The position numbers and the translations under genes are program-made. From Actinoplanes oryzae (GTDB lineage: Bacteria; Actinomycetota; Actinomycetes; Mycobacteriales; Micromonosporaceae): a stretch of 37,598 nucleotides of DNA. Every line of letters begins with the position of its first letter. The first letter of the stretch is position 1. Shown piece by piece: positions 23,879-32,426 of this stretch. The DNA is taken from NCBI RefSeq assembly GCF_030757795.1, contig NZ_JAUQWH010000083.1:1-37598 (forward strand). The letters are read 5' to 3'. The notes beneath the pieces are model-generated. The model was given only the letters and a program-made list of their open reading frames with translations. It did no database searches and had not been told where the DNA came from.

Positions 23879-24361
23879 TCAGAAGGTGAAGCCGCCGGGG
23901 CGGTTGTTGCGGTCGGCGATCAGGCCGGCGACCGTGGCGATGGCGATCTCGGCGGGGGTGCGGCTGCCGATGTTGAGGCCGATCGGGCGGTGGACGCGGG
24001 CGATCTCCTCGTCCGGCACGCCCAGGTCGCGCAGGGCGGCGATGTGCGGGCCCTCCTTGTTCGGGTTGCCGATGATGCCGATCCAGCGGGCCGGGGTGGC
24101 GAGGGCCGCCTGCAGGACGGTGCCGATCTCGGGGCGGTGGTGGTCGGTGAGGACGATGTCGGTGTGGTCGGTCACTCCGGCGGCGGACAGGTCGCTCACG
24201 AAGGTGTCGCCGTGGGGGCGGGGGGTGCCCCGGAGGTTGGTCGGGTCGGGCTCGACCAGGGTGGTGCGGAAGCCGGCGTCCAGGGCCAGACGCAGCAGGG
24301 CCTCGGCGACGGGGGACTCGAAGACGGCGACCAGGTGACGAGGGCTCTGTTGGGGGTCCAC
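23879..24361 (-). CDS. XdhC-like Rossmann protein, short form
   Basis: The 160-residue protein corresponds only to the C-terminal Rossmann domain of XdhC: an opening strand HLVAVFESPVAEALLRLA, DIVLTDHHRPEIGTVLQAAL, GIIGNPNKEGPHIAALRD and RPIGLNIGSRTPAEIAIATV, the family's ending. XdhC proteins insert sulfurated molybdenum cofactor into xanthine dehydrogenase. The N-terminal XdhC domain and its Cys are absent and no xdh genes are nearby, so the role here is open. GTG 24361 is tentative; no Shine-Dalgarno sequence is visible and only 14 bases separate it from divergent dusB. Confidence 0.8.
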   Translation of the reverse strand: MDPQQSPRHLVAVFESPVAEALLRLALDAGFRTTLVEPDPTNLRGTPRPHGDTFVSDLSAAGVTDHTDIVLTDHHRPEIGTVLQAALATPARWIGIIGNPNKEGPHIAALRDLGVPDEEIARVHRPIGLNIGSRTPAEIAIATVAGLIADRNNRPGGFTF

Positions 24362-24375
24362 GGAAAGACTGTGCC

Positions 24376-25533
24376 ATGCTCGACGGCGTGACTTCCGCAC
24401 TCGCCCTCAAGCCGCTGACGCTCGGGAAGCATCAGGCGTCCCCTCCCGTGGTGCTCGCGCCGATGGCCGGCATCACGAATGTCGCGTTTCGGTCGCTCTG
24501 CCGTGAGCAGGGCGGCGGGGTCTACGTGTGCGAGATGATCACGACGCGGGCGCTGGTGGAGCGGATCCCCAAGACGCTCAAGATGATCGAGTTCGGGCCG
24601 GACGAGGATTTCCGGAGCCTCCAGCTCTACGGCGTCGATCCCGACGTGACGGCGAAGGCCGTGCACATGGTCGCCGAGGGCAATCTCGCCGACCACATCG
24701 ACCTCAACTTCGGGTGCCCGGTGCCCAAGGTGACCCGCCGGGGCGGGGGCAGCGCGCTGCCGTGGCGGCGCAAGCTGTTCGGGCGGATCGTGCGGCAGGC
24801 CGTGGCCGCCGCCGAGCCCTACGGCATCCCCGTCACGATCAAGATGCGCAAGGGCATCGACGACGAGCACCTGACGTACGTCGAGGCCGGCCTGATCGCC
24901 CAGGAGGCCGGCGTCGCCGCGGTGGCCCTGCACGCGCGGACGGCCGAGCAGCGCTATTCGGGGCAGGCCGACTGGGACGCGATCGCCACGCTCAAGCAGG
25001 CCCTCGACGTGCCGGTGCTGGGCAACGGCGACATCTGGGAGGCCTCCGACGCGATGCGGATGGTCGAGCACACCGGCGTCGACGGCGTGGTCGTGGGCCG
25101 GGGCTGCCTGGGCCGGCCGTGGCTCTTCAAGGACCTGCAGGCGGCGTTCACCACCGGGGTCGCCACCCAGGAGCTGCCGACGCTCGGCGAGGTGGCGGCC
25201 ATCATGTCCCGCCACGCGCACCTGCTCGTGCAGGCCCTCGAGGACGAGCGGCACGGCTGCGCCGACTTCCGCAAGCACGTGGCGTGGTACCTGAAGGGCT
25301 TCCCGGTCGGCGGCGACCTCCGCCGTTCGCTGGCCATGGTCAAGTCGCTGGCCGAGCTCGACGATCTGCTCGCCCAGCTCGACCCCGACGTCCCGTTCCC
25401 GCGCGAGTCGCTGGGCCAGCCCCGCGGCCGCATCAACGCCCCCGGCAAGGTGTCGCTGCCCTACGGCTGGCTCGACAGCCGCGACGACGACACCGTCCCC
25501 GAGGGCGCCGAGATGGAGAACAGCGGAGGCTAG
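24376..25533 (+). CDS. dusB: tRNA-dihydrouridine synthase
   Basis: The 385-residue FMN enzyme reduces uridines in the tRNA D-loop. VVLAPMAGITNVAFRSLC binds FMN; LNFGCPVPKVTRRGGGSAL carries the catalytic Cys114; TIKMRKG, ALHARTAEQRYSG and VLGNGDI, then VVGRGCLGRPWLF, complete the TIM barrel. The C-terminal helical domain (FRKHVAWYLKGFP) binds tRNA. It is longer than E. coli DusB (about 320) because of a tail. ATG 24376 or GTG 24388 may be the start; neither has a clear ribosome site. Its stop overlaps that of the converging HIT-like gene by four bases. Confidence 0.93.
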   Translation: MLDGVTSALALKPLTLGKHQASPPVVLAPMAGITNVAFRSLCREQGGGVYVCEMITTRALVERIPKTLKMIEFGPDEDFRSLQLYGVDPDVTAKAVHMVAEGNLADHIDLNFGCPVPKVTRRGGGSALPWRRKLFGRIVRQAVAAAEPYGIPVTIKMRKGIDDEHLTYVEAGLIAQEAGVAAVALHARTAEQRYSGQADWDAIATLKQALDVPVLGNGDIWEASDAMRMVEHTGVDGVVVGRGCLGRPWLFKDLQAAFTTGVATQELPTLGEVAAIMSRHAHLLVQALEDERHGCADFRKHVAWYLKGFPVGGDLRRSLAMVKSLAELDDLLAQLDPDVPFPRESLGQPRGRINAPGKVSLPYGWLDSRDDDTVPEGAEMENSGG

Positions 25534-26120
25534 ACGTAAGCGGTGCCGCCCTCGGCGGCCAAATTCGCGGCGAGCTCGCTCAGCACTGTGCGCCAAGCGG
25601 CCTCGTCCTGCTTGGGCAGCACGTCGTCCCAGATCGTCAGGCACGAGCCGCGGAGCTGCATCATGCCCGCCGGCCGCCCGAAGAACCACAGGTGCAGGTG
25701 CTCGGCGCCGTCGCCCCACTTGGCCTGGTGCACGCGCCCGATGCCGCCCAGCGCCTCGATGGCCCGCTCGATCCGCTGCATGAGCGGGCCGATCTCCGCG
25801 GCCCGCGCGGCGGGCAGGTCACCCAGGTCATGATGCTCGATCGGGGAGAGCAACACCGTCACCGGTACGGCCGTCGGCCCGCCGGCGTGCCGCACGAGCC
25901 AGTGCTCGTCGGCCCAGATCCGTTGCGCCCCCGGATCCTGGCAGATGAAGCACGGCCTCCCGGCGGCGCCGTTGCGGGGCGGCTCGGGCAGCTTCGGCTC
26001 CCCGAGGACCTTGACGGTCAGCTCGCCCTCGAACGGAAAGATCTCCCAGCCCGGCATGCCCTCGGCGGAGAACGCCGGGCGCTCCCCGATCGGCAGGTGA
26101 CGCAGAAAACGGTCGGTCAT
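25530..26120 (-). CDS. HIT-like (histidine triad) protein
   Basis: The 196-residue protein has a CFICQDP motif near residue 57 and a later GAEHLHLWFFGRP, the His-x-His-x-phi active-site strand of HIT proteins, with Trp where the third His usually stands. HIT enzymes cleave nucleoside phosphoramidates or dinucleotides; loss of the third His moves it toward the GalT/Ap4A-phosphorylase-like branch. ATG 26120 is used; no strong Shine-Dalgarno sequence is visible. Confidence 0.7.
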   Translation of the reverse strand: MTDRFLRHLPIGERPAFSAEGMPGWEIFPFEGELTVKVLGEPKLPEPPRNGAAGRPCFICQDPGAQRIWADEHWLVRHAGGPTAVPVTVLLSPIEHHDLGDLPAARAAEIGPLMQRIERAIEALGGIGRVHQAKWGDGAEHLHLWFFGRPAGMMQLRGSCLTIWDDVLPKQDEAAWRTVLSELAANLAAEGGTAYV

Positions 26121-26175
26121 CGCGACATCTTGCCTTATCGTGACGGCCCCGCCGACCGTCCTGGCACCCCATGGT

Positions 26176-27021
26176 TCACCACCACCGCCACCACTGATTC
26201 TTTCGCGTGGCAGGGAACGATGCCTCATCCCTGCGGAAGGGAGGAGCGACGGGCTCGTTCTTCGAAGCGGCATCCGCGTAAAGGACGAGAGCCTGCGGGG
26301 TGGGGGTGCGGATCCACAACGGGGCGCCGATGACGATGCGGTCGTACCCGTACTCGTTCGTTGCGAATTCAACGTCGAGGTAGGCCTCAAGCAGCCATTC
26401 GCCGGTGTCGCCGATGTGACCATAGGTGAAGCCGCGTTTCGCCGGTTTGTCTTCGTCTCCTCCTTGACCGAGCAAAAGCGTGACGGCATCCTCGGCGATC
26501 TCCTCGCGGCTCTTGTCGCGCCCGAGATCGCGTCCCGCCGAGTTGATGAAAGCGAAGACCTCTGGTGCCGCGGACGAGGACCAACCGGTATCCGCTGTCG
26601 GTGCCGCAACGATGACGTCAGCGAGATTGTCCAAACTGCCGAACATGCAGATGGCGGTGCGGAGACCGTCAGGCGCAATCACTTCGGTGAAGATCGCGAC
26701 AATCTGCTCGATCCGGCCGAAATTCACGAATTGCGCGAAAGTGAGAGTTCCGCAGCCGGCGGCGAAGCGGACCGGAGGGGGAGTCACGAACTCGCGGACG
26801 GTGTTCCCGGAAAGGTACCTCTCGATCCGATCCGCTATGTCGTCCCGGTGGGGTGGCCTCCTGGGCCGATCCACTTCGACTGCCGGGAGAAATGGCCCGG
26901 TGGGCGACTTGAGCTTTGTGGAGCCGGACCGGTCGATCGTCAAGCCGCCGTCCCTGGCGATCCCGGATATCCGGCGCTCGGACCAGTAGAGATACTTCCT
27001 CACGTCGCCGCCGGCGCTCAC
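26176..27021 (-). CDS. unknown protein, second gene of a coupled pair
   Basis: The 281-residue protein starts at GTG 27021, overlapping the upstream gene's stop (GTGA). No family is certain; the opening VRKYLYWSERRISGIARDGG resembles actinobacterial proteins labelled SAVMC3_10250 or DUF7019 (from memory, weak). There is no signal peptide or clear membrane span. The middle has GLRTAICMFGSLDNLADVIV, and the last quarter has a Gly-Trp-rich part (THGHI-like YGHIGDTGEWLLEAYLDVEF) and a Trp-rich end NQWWRWW. A GTG at 27003, just before RKYLYW, is an alternative start. It probably forms a complex with its partner. Confidence 0.65.
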   Translation of the reverse strand: MSAGGDVRKYLYWSERRISGIARDGGLTIDRSGSTKLKSPTGPFLPAVEVDRPRRPPHRDDIADRIERYLSGNTVREFVTPPPVRFAAGCGTLTFAQFVNFGRIEQIVAIFTEVIAPDGLRTAICMFGSLDNLADVIVAAPTADTGWSSSAAPEVFAFINSAGRDLGRDKSREEIAEDAVTLLLGQGGDEDKPAKRGFTYGHIGDTGEWLLEAYLDVEFATNEYGYDRIVIGAPLWIRTPTPQALVLYADAASKNEPVAPPFRRDEASFPATRKNQWWRWW

Positions 27022-28205
27022 TCGTCAGTTCCGATCACGCGGACGGGTTGCATCTTGGTCGATCCGCAGCGGGGACATCTCGCCTCGGCGGCCGCCCGCA
27101 GAACCCGGGCGAAGATTTCGTCGCAGCCGAACCGGCGGCAACGGAAGACGATCGTGATGGTCTGTCGCGTCCTCAGTCGGCTTCCGCCGACTGAGTCGAC
27201 GGTCCGCACGCCCCAACCCGTCAGTGTGCCGGCGTTGTAATCAGCCGCGTGCCACTGACGAACCGGGCCGTCTGCCATTGAGTGCAGCTCGGCCCGGGTC
27301 AGCAAGCGAAGTTTCACGGAGCCAGGAGCTTCGTTGACGACCAGGCGAATCAGCCCTTGTCTGAGTTCGCCTAGTTCAGCGCCTACCCGGCTCATGTGCC
27401 GTTGCGTGAACGCCACATAGTCGGTCGGCAGTGCATGGACCCATGCGGGATCCTCGGCGACGAGCGCCGGAAGTCTGTCCCGGACGTCGTCGAAGAATTT
27501 CGCAGGCGACTCGACAAATCCGGGTGAGTGGTAGTCCGTCAACTCGCCGAGGACGACAACGGGTGGTCGGTCGGCGGGCCGATAGATCCGGACATGGACC
27601 GTGCTGGTGTACCGGCCGGGCAGGACGGTGAGCAGGAACTGGTCCGCCAGGGTCGGCGACTCGCGGCCGGGCAGGTTGTACGGTGCCGCGGGCAAAGCCG
27701 CTCGTTCCCTGTCGCTGAGTGCAGTGATGGACGGGCCTAGCGAGGAAGGCGCGTCATGCTCGGTGAGCAATGCCTCCGCGGCTTGCAGCAACTGACGGAG
27801 CGTTCCCGCGATCCGTGCCTGCAACCGCGGATGCTCAGGCTCGGCGTTGTGTCCGCGCTGGTTCTCCAGGTGGCGCAAGCGAAGCGCAGCGTGGACGAGT
27901 AGGTCCATGAGGTCAGTGGGAGCCGGGAGATGACCCAAGCGGGCGCGGCTGTCGAGGTCCAACAGATGACTGAGCTCAGAAGCGGCCTGCTCGTAGAGAA
28001 CCACGGAATGCGCTGCCTTGCCGTTGTCTCCCGCGTACTGAAGACCTATCCGCAACAGTGGGATTTCCGCGCTCCCACCGAAGCTGTTGCCCCATCTGTT
28101 CAGAATTGCCTGAATGCTTTCGACAGACGTCACTCGCCACCCCGATGCATCGCCGATGCAGCCGAGGCTCGCATCAAGCGCGTCAGAGCACAACCTCAGG
28201 GCCAT
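27018..28205 (-). CDS. unknown zinc-ribbon protein, first gene of a coupled pair
   Basis: The 395-residue protein has a helical N-terminal half with long amphipathic helices (about residues 60-150), a middle beta-rich part (FLLTVLPGRYTSTVHVRIYR) and a C-terminal zinc ribbon: FRCRRFGCDEIF with Cys356 and Cys361, and RCPRCGSTK with Cys377 and Cys380. I do not recognise the family. ATG 28205 has no good ribosome site; GTG 28133, preceded by GGGGTGG, may be the true start. Its codon use is a little less GC-rich than that of its neighbours, hinting at transfer. It overlaps the next gene by four bases. Confidence 0.65.
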   Translation of the reverse strand: MALRLCSDALDASLGCIGDASGWRVTSVESIQAILNRWGNSFGGSAEIPLLRIGLQYAGDNGKAAHSVVLYEQAASELSHLLDLDSRARLGHLPAPTDLMDLLVHAALRLRHLENQRGHNAEPEHPRLQARIAGTLRQLLQAAEALLTEHDAPSSLGPSITALSDRERAALPAAPYNLPGRESPTLADQFLLTVLPGRYTSTVHVRIYRPADRPPVVVLGELTDYHSPGFVESPAKFFDDVRDRLPALVAEDPAWVHALPTDYVAFTQRHMSRVGAELGELRQGLIRLVVNEAPGSVKLRLLTRAELHSMADGPVRQWHAADYNAGTLTGWGVRTVDSVGGSRLRTRQTITIVFRCRRFGCDEIFARVLRAAAEARCPRCGSTKMQPVRVIGTDE

Positions 28206-28261
28206 GACCAGGCGAGACGGCCTTCACCATCCCGCCTGGTACACACGACGCATGATCGTGC

Positions 28262-28633
28262 TCAGACGTCGAGATCGGATTCGATGCGCTTGAGCTGGTG
28301 GCGCGCCATGGCCAGGTTGGAGCGGTCGCGGCGCAGGGCGACGTACAGGAAGAGGCCCTTGCCGGAGCGGCTCGTGAGCGGGCGGATCATGTGGTACTGG
28401 CTGTCGAGGGTGATGAGGATGTCCTCGATCTTCTCGCCGATGTTGAGCATCTCCATCGCGCGGAGCTTGGCGCGGACCACGTCGGTGTTGCCCGCCGCGG
28501 CGACCGTGAGGTCGATCTCCTTGCCGCCGCCGGCCGTGCCGAGGGCCATGCCGCTCGTGTGGTCGACCAGGGCGACGCCGATGCAGCCGTCGATGTCCAT
28601 GATCTCTTTGAGGGCGGTGTCCATGTCGGGCAT
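28262..28633 (-). CDS. roadblock/LC7-domain protein 1
   Basis: The 123-residue protein is a single roadblock/LC7 domain: PDMDTALKEIMDIDGCIGVA, then LVDHTSGMALG, and a closing helix pair (LYVALRRDRSNLAMARHQLKRI). Such domains form dimers and usually regulate small Ras-like GTPases (MglB, CvnB). It is the third roadblock in this cluster and closely related to the one at 30239-30619. ATG 28633 follows AAAGGAA. Confidence 0.85.
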   Translation of the reverse strand: MPDMDTALKEIMDIDGCIGVALVDHTSGMALGTAGGGKEIDLTVAAAGNTDVVRAKLRAMEMLNIGEKIEDILITLDSQYHMIRPLTSRSGKGLFLYVALRRDRSNLAMARHQLKRIESDLDV

Positions 28634-28665
28634 GGGGTGAGTTCCTTTCGAATCAACAGGTGGGG

Positions 28666-29133
28666 TCAGTGGCCCCGGATCGCGTTCTGCAGGGTGGCCA
28701 TGGGGGTGCGCCGGGCGAGGGGGCCGGGCTGGGCGGGGATCTCCGGCCGCACGGGCGCCGCGGGCTCCAGGACGAGCACGCGGGCCAGCCGGCGGACGGC
28801 GCGGCGGGCCTCGAGGTGCACCATCGCCAGGTTGGCGTCGCCGGAGGTGACGAGGGTGAGCAGGGCGTTCGGCCCCGCGGTGTAGGACGTGATGTATCCG
28901 CCGTCGCACTCGACCACCGATTCGCGCAGCTCGCCGTGGTTGACGGCGTGGGCGAAGCGCCGGGCGAGGGCGAGGTGGGCGGCGGCGAGGGCGGCCAGGC
29001 TGTCGGGTTCGATCCCGTGCGCGTCGTGCGCCACCACCATGCCGTCGGTGGTGGCGAGGACGCTGCCGGACAGCTCGGGCAGCCTGTGGCGCAGGTTGGC
29101 GAGCTCGGCCAGGACCGCCTGGTCCACCGTCAT
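28666..29133 (-). CDS. roadblock/LC7-domain protein 2, longer form
   Basis: The 155-residue protein has a roadblock domain of the CvnB/MglB kind: LANLRHRLPELSGSVLATTD, then GMVVAHDAHGIEPDSLAALA, and NALLTLVTSGDANLAMVHLE. After residue about 125 it has a Pro/Arg-rich tail not shared with its siblings. It lies between roadblock 1 and the DUF4388-like protein in a probable operon. Confidence 0.82.
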   Translation of the reverse strand: MTVDQAVLAELANLRHRLPELSGSVLATTDGMVVAHDAHGIEPDSLAALAAAHLALARRFAHAVNHGELRESVVECDGGYITSYTAGPNALLTLVTSGDANLAMVHLEARRAVRRLARVLVLEPAAPVRPEIPAQPGPLARRTPMATLQNAIRGH

Positions 29134-29170
29134 CGGGGGTCTCTCCTCTCGCGGGGTGGGGGTGCGCGGG

Positions 29171-30229
29171 TCATCGCAGCGCCCGCAGGGCCGTACGGAT
29201 GCGTTTCAGCAGGACTTCGTCGGCGCCGGGGTGCGGCTCCGGCGGCTCGGCGGCGATCTCCTTGGGCAGCCGCGCCCCGGGTTTTCGGCGGGCGAGCCGC
29301 GGCGGCCGGGTCTCCGGCGTGACCTGAGCCGGCACCACGGCGACGGCAGCCGGTGCGGGTGCGGGCTCGGCTGCGGCTGCGGCTGCGACCTCGGCTGCGG
29401 GCGCGGGTACGGGAGGAGGCGCGCCCGAGGAGGGCACGGTCACGATGGGTACGGTCGGCGCCTCCGACGCGGGCGGCACGGCGGGACGTACGCGGTCCAC
29501 CGCCTCGCCGTGCGCGCGGGGGAGGCGTACGAAATCGGGGTTGTCCTGGGTCGCGGGCGGAGGCGCCTCGATCAGGCCGAGGGCCGCCATCCGGCGCAGC
29601 TCGAGCACGGTCGCGTAGCCGGCGCGGCCCAGCAGCTGCGCCAAATCCGCGGGCGTGCGCTGCCCGTCCGCGTGCACCAGCAGCTCCCACTGCGCGGCGG
29701 CCAGGCTGATGCGTTCCCGCGGCGCCCGGGTGACCGGGATCACCGGGGCGGTGTCGAGCCGGGAGTCCGGGAAAACCTCCTCGACCAGCTTGGCGCGCCG
29801 CCGCGACTCCCGGGTCAGGGCGCCGGGGTCGATCCGCACCACGTCGCCCAGCCAGTGCCGCACGTCGTCGCGGAACTCGGCGGGGGCGTCGGGCCGGCAC
29901 AGCGCGAAGTACGCCGCGTCGTAGGCCGCCCCGAGCACGCACAGCTCCAGCTCGCCCTGCGTGAGGTGGCCCTGGGCCAGCAGCAGGTGACCCACGGCGC
30001 CCCGGCCCGCGCCGGCGTCCAGGGCCGCCTCCCAGGTCCGCGCCGCCAGCCGCCCGGAGACGGTCAGCAGCTCGCCGACGCCGGGGGCGGCGGCCGACTC
30101 GGCGTACGTGACCGCGCCCTCCACCAGGTAGACCGTGCCGCCCGGCGCGCCACCGACCAGCAGGGCGCCGGTGCGTCCGTCGCGGGCCGCCTGCGTGAAC
30201 AGGCGCGAGGGTGCGACGGCGGGGGACAC
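29171..30229 (-). CDS. DUF4388-like and winged-helix protein with Pro/Ala-rich tail
   Basis: The 352-residue protein has an N-terminal DUF4388/PATAN-like part (LFTQAARDGRTGALLVGGAP and GTVYLVEGAVTYAES, residues 10-45), a middle segment with AAQWELLVHADGQRTPADLA and LRRMAALGLIE like a winged helix (about 175-220), then a long disordered Ala/Pro stretch and a basic end PGADEVLLKRIRTALRALR. Proteins of this design often accompany roadblock/GTPase signalling modules. The start is GTG 30229. It sits between roadblocks 2 and 3. Confidence 0.65.
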   Translation of the reverse strand: MSPAVAPSRLFTQAARDGRTGALLVGGAPGGTVYLVEGAVTYAESAAAPGVGELLTVSGRLAARTWEAALDAGAGRGAVGHLLLAQGHLTQGELELCVLGAAYDAAYFALCRPDAPAEFRDDVRHWLGDVVRIDPGALTRESRRRAKLVEEVFPDSRLDTAPVIPVTRAPRERISLAAAQWELLVHADGQRTPADLAQLLGRAGYATVLELRRMAALGLIEAPPPATQDNPDFVRLPRAHGEAVDRVRPAVPPASEAPTVPIVTVPSSGAPPPVPAPAAEVAAAAAAEPAPAPAAVAVVPAQVTPETRPPRLARRKPGARLPKEIAAEPPEPHPGADEVLLKRIRTALRALR

Positions 30230-30238
30230 GATGGGCTC

Positions 30239-30619
30239 CTAACGGGTCGTGAGTTCGTCGGCCAGCGTCTGCATGCGGCGCCGGGCCACGGCGAGGTTGC
30301 CGCGCAGCCGGTCCAGCCACACGTAGAGCACCAGCCGGCTGTCGAAGTCGGTCCGGACGAGCCGCAGCAGGTGGTAGCCCCCCGCGGTCGTGATGATCAG
30401 GTCCTCGAGCAGGTCGTGGGGAACCGCCGAGACGAACAGGGAGCGGCTCTGCGCCGCCTGGACGACGTCCGCGGTGCCGGCCGCCGCGGCCTCGTGGTCC
30501 TCGTTGGGTGCGGCCCCGGTCGTGGCGACCGGATGGCCGGTGGTGTAGTCGACGATGCTGGCCCCGATCGCGCCGGGGATCGCCATGGCCTCCTGCAGAC
30601 AGTTCTCGACCCCGGGCAC
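30239..30619 (-). CDS. roadblock/LC7-domain protein 3
   Basis: The 126-residue protein aligns end to end with roadblock 1: VENCLQEAMAIPGAIGASIV against MDTALKEIMDIDGCIGVALV, and both end in a helix with R-x-NLAxAR. That alignment, plus GAGGAG just before it, puts the start at GTG 30619; a longer frame from GTG 30643 has no ribosome site. It is the first gene of the roadblock cluster and about 190 bases from the divergent VOC gene, so the cluster promoter should lie in that gap. Confidence 0.8.
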   Translation of the reverse strand: MPGVENCLQEAMAIPGAIGASIVDYTTGHPVATTGAAPNEDHEAAAAGTADVVQAAQSRSLFVSAVPHDLLEDLIITTAGGYHLLRLVRTDFDSRLVLYVWLDRLRGNLAVARRRMQTLADELTTR

Positions 30620-30806
30620 GTCACTCCTCAGCCGAGGTATCACGGGTGCGGGATCTTGCTTGCCCCGCCGTCACAATGGGCCATCCTGCGGCCACGCTGT
30701 GATCTCGCGTCGGACTGTGTGTGCGTCATGTCCCTCGATGCGGTTCGTACCGCTCATGGCCGTCTCCGCGTAACATGATCGTCACTTTCGATGGAGGTTG
30801 TGCCCT

Positions 30807-31160
30807 ATGCCAAGCACCTGGGAACAGGTCGTCGTCGACGCGGAGGACCCTGCCCGGCTCGCCCGCTGGTGGGCGGAAGCCCTGGGCTACCGGATCGTCC
30901 ACGAGGAGCCCGGTGAGGTGGAGATCCGGCGCACCCCCGACACGCTGCCCGGGCTGCTGTTCGCGGTGTCGCCCGATGCCAAGGCGGTCAAGAACAGGCT
31001 GCACATCGACCTGCGCCCGGAGGACCAGGAGGCCGAGGTCGAGCGGCTGGTCGACATGGGGGCGCGCCCGGTCGACATCGGCCAGCACGACGTGAGCTGG
31101 GTGGTGCTGGCCGACCCCGAAGGCAACGAGTTCTGCGTGCTCTCCTCGCGCAAGCCGTAA
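30807..31160 (+). CDS. glyoxalase-like VOC-family protein
   Basis: The 117-residue protein has the VOC beta-alpha-beta pattern of the Glyoxalase_6 group: VVVDAEDPARLARWWAEALG, LHIDLRPEDQEAEVERLVDM and WVVLADPEGNEFCVLSS, the family's closing strand with Glu as a metal ligand. Many members are uncharacterised. ATG 30807 follows GGAGG. dgt starts 10 bases after its stop. Confidence 0.88.
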   Translation: MPSTWEQVVVDAEDPARLARWWAEALGYRIVHEEPGEVEIRRTPDTLPGLLFAVSPDAKAVKNRLHIDLRPEDQEAEVERLVDMGARPVDIGQHDVSWVVLADPEGNEFCVLSSRKP

Positions 31161-31170
31161 CCTGAGGATC

Positions 31171-32424
31171 ATGACGGATCCCGGCGACGCCGCCCGCTGG
31201 GTCGCCGAGCCGGCGAAGGACAGCGGCTACGGGCGCACCCAGTTCGAGCGGGACCGGGCCCGTGTGCTGCACTCCGCCGGGTTCCGCCGGCTCGCGGCCA
31301 AGACCCAGGTGCACACCGCCGGGTCCGACGACTTCCTGCGCACCCGCCTCACCCACTCGCTGGAGGTCGCCCAGATCTCCCGCGAGATGGGCGCCCGGCT
31401 CGGCTGCGACCCCGACGTGGTCGACGTCGCCGGGCTCGCCCACGACCTGGGTCACCCGCCCTTCGGGCACAATGGCGAGGACGCGCTCGATGTGGTCGCC
31501 GGGCCGTGCGGCGGCTTCGAGGGCAACGCGCAGACGCTGCGCGTGCTGACCCGGCTGGAGGCCAAGGTCCCGGGCGCGGGTCTCAACCTGACCCGGGCAT
31601 CGCTCGACGCGTGCAGCAAATACCCCTGGCAGCGCCGGCCCTCCGGCCGCAAGTTCGGGGTGTACGCCGACGACGTCCCGGTTTTCACCTGGCTGCGCGC
31701 CACGGCGCCCGAGGGCGAGCGCAAGTGCCTCGAGGCGCAGGTCATGGACTGGGCGGACGACGTCGCCTACTCGGTGCACGACGTCGAGGACGGCATCCAC
31801 GGCGGCTATCTGCGCCTGGCTCCGCTGCTCGCCGACGCGGACGAGCGTGCCGAGCTGTGCGCCGACGTGGCCGCCACCTACTCGGACGAGTCCCCCGGCG
31901 CGCTGGGCGACGCGCTGGAGTCGCTGCTCGCCGACCCTCTGGTGATCGCCGCCGCGGACTACGACGGCACGGCGGCCGCCCAGATCGCCCTCAAGCGGAT
32001 GACGAGCGTGCTGACCGGTCGCTTCGTCGCCTCGGCGGTCGGCGCCACGACCAGCCGCTACGGCACCGAGCCGATGCGCCGGTACGCCGCCGATCTGATC
32101 GTGCCGCGTACGGTGCGTAATCAGTGTGCCCTGCTGAAGGGCATGGCATTGCGCTACGTGATGCGGGCCGACGGCGCCGCCCAGCGGTACGAGCGGCAGC
32201 GCGAGATCCTCACCACCCTCGTCGCGGCGTTGTGCGACCGGGCCCCCGCGGTGCTCGACCCGATGTTCGCGGAGATGTGGGACACAGCCGCCGGCGACGC
32301 CGCGCGGCTGCGCGTGGTGGTGGACCAGGTCGCCTCGCTGACCGACCACGCGGCGGTCGCGTGGCACCGGACGCTCGTGGACCACCCTCGTGGCAACCCG
32401 CCGGGGTCGCGAGGCAGTATGTAG
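31171..32424 (+). CDS. dgt: dGTPase-like deoxynucleotide triphosphohydrolase
   Basis: The 417-residue HD-domain enzyme of the Dgt type 2 group has RTRLTHSLEVAQISREMG with His62, then AGLAHDLGHPPFGHNGE with the His91-Asp92 pair and the following His95 and His100. Dgt enzymes cut dNTPs to nucleoside and triphosphate and so trim the dNTP pool. Its stop is two bases before dnaG, a pairing common in actinobacteria. ATG 31171 is used. Confidence 0.93.
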   Translation: MTDPGDAARWVAEPAKDSGYGRTQFERDRARVLHSAGFRRLAAKTQVHTAGSDDFLRTRLTHSLEVAQISREMGARLGCDPDVVDVAGLAHDLGHPPFGHNGEDALDVVAGPCGGFEGNAQTLRVLTRLEAKVPGAGLNLTRASLDACSKYPWQRRPSGRKFGVYADDVPVFTWLRATAPEGERKCLEAQVMDWADDVAYSVHDVEDGIHGGYLRLAPLLADADERAELCADVAATYSDESPGALGDALESLLADPLVIAAADYDGTAAAQIALKRMTSVLTGRFVASAVGATTSRYGTEPMRRYAADLIVPRTVRNQCALLKGMALRYVMRADGAAQRYERQREILTTLVAALCDRAPAVLDPMFAEMWDTAAGDAARLRVVVDQVASLTDHAAVAWHRTLVDHPRGNPPGSRGSM

Positions 32425-32426
32425 CG

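Noticed and set aside
28262..30640. complete conservon (cvnABCD) locus
   Set aside because: There is no GTPase, DUF742 or sensor-kinase gene, so the cluster is listed only as roadblock proteins with a DUF4388-like partner.
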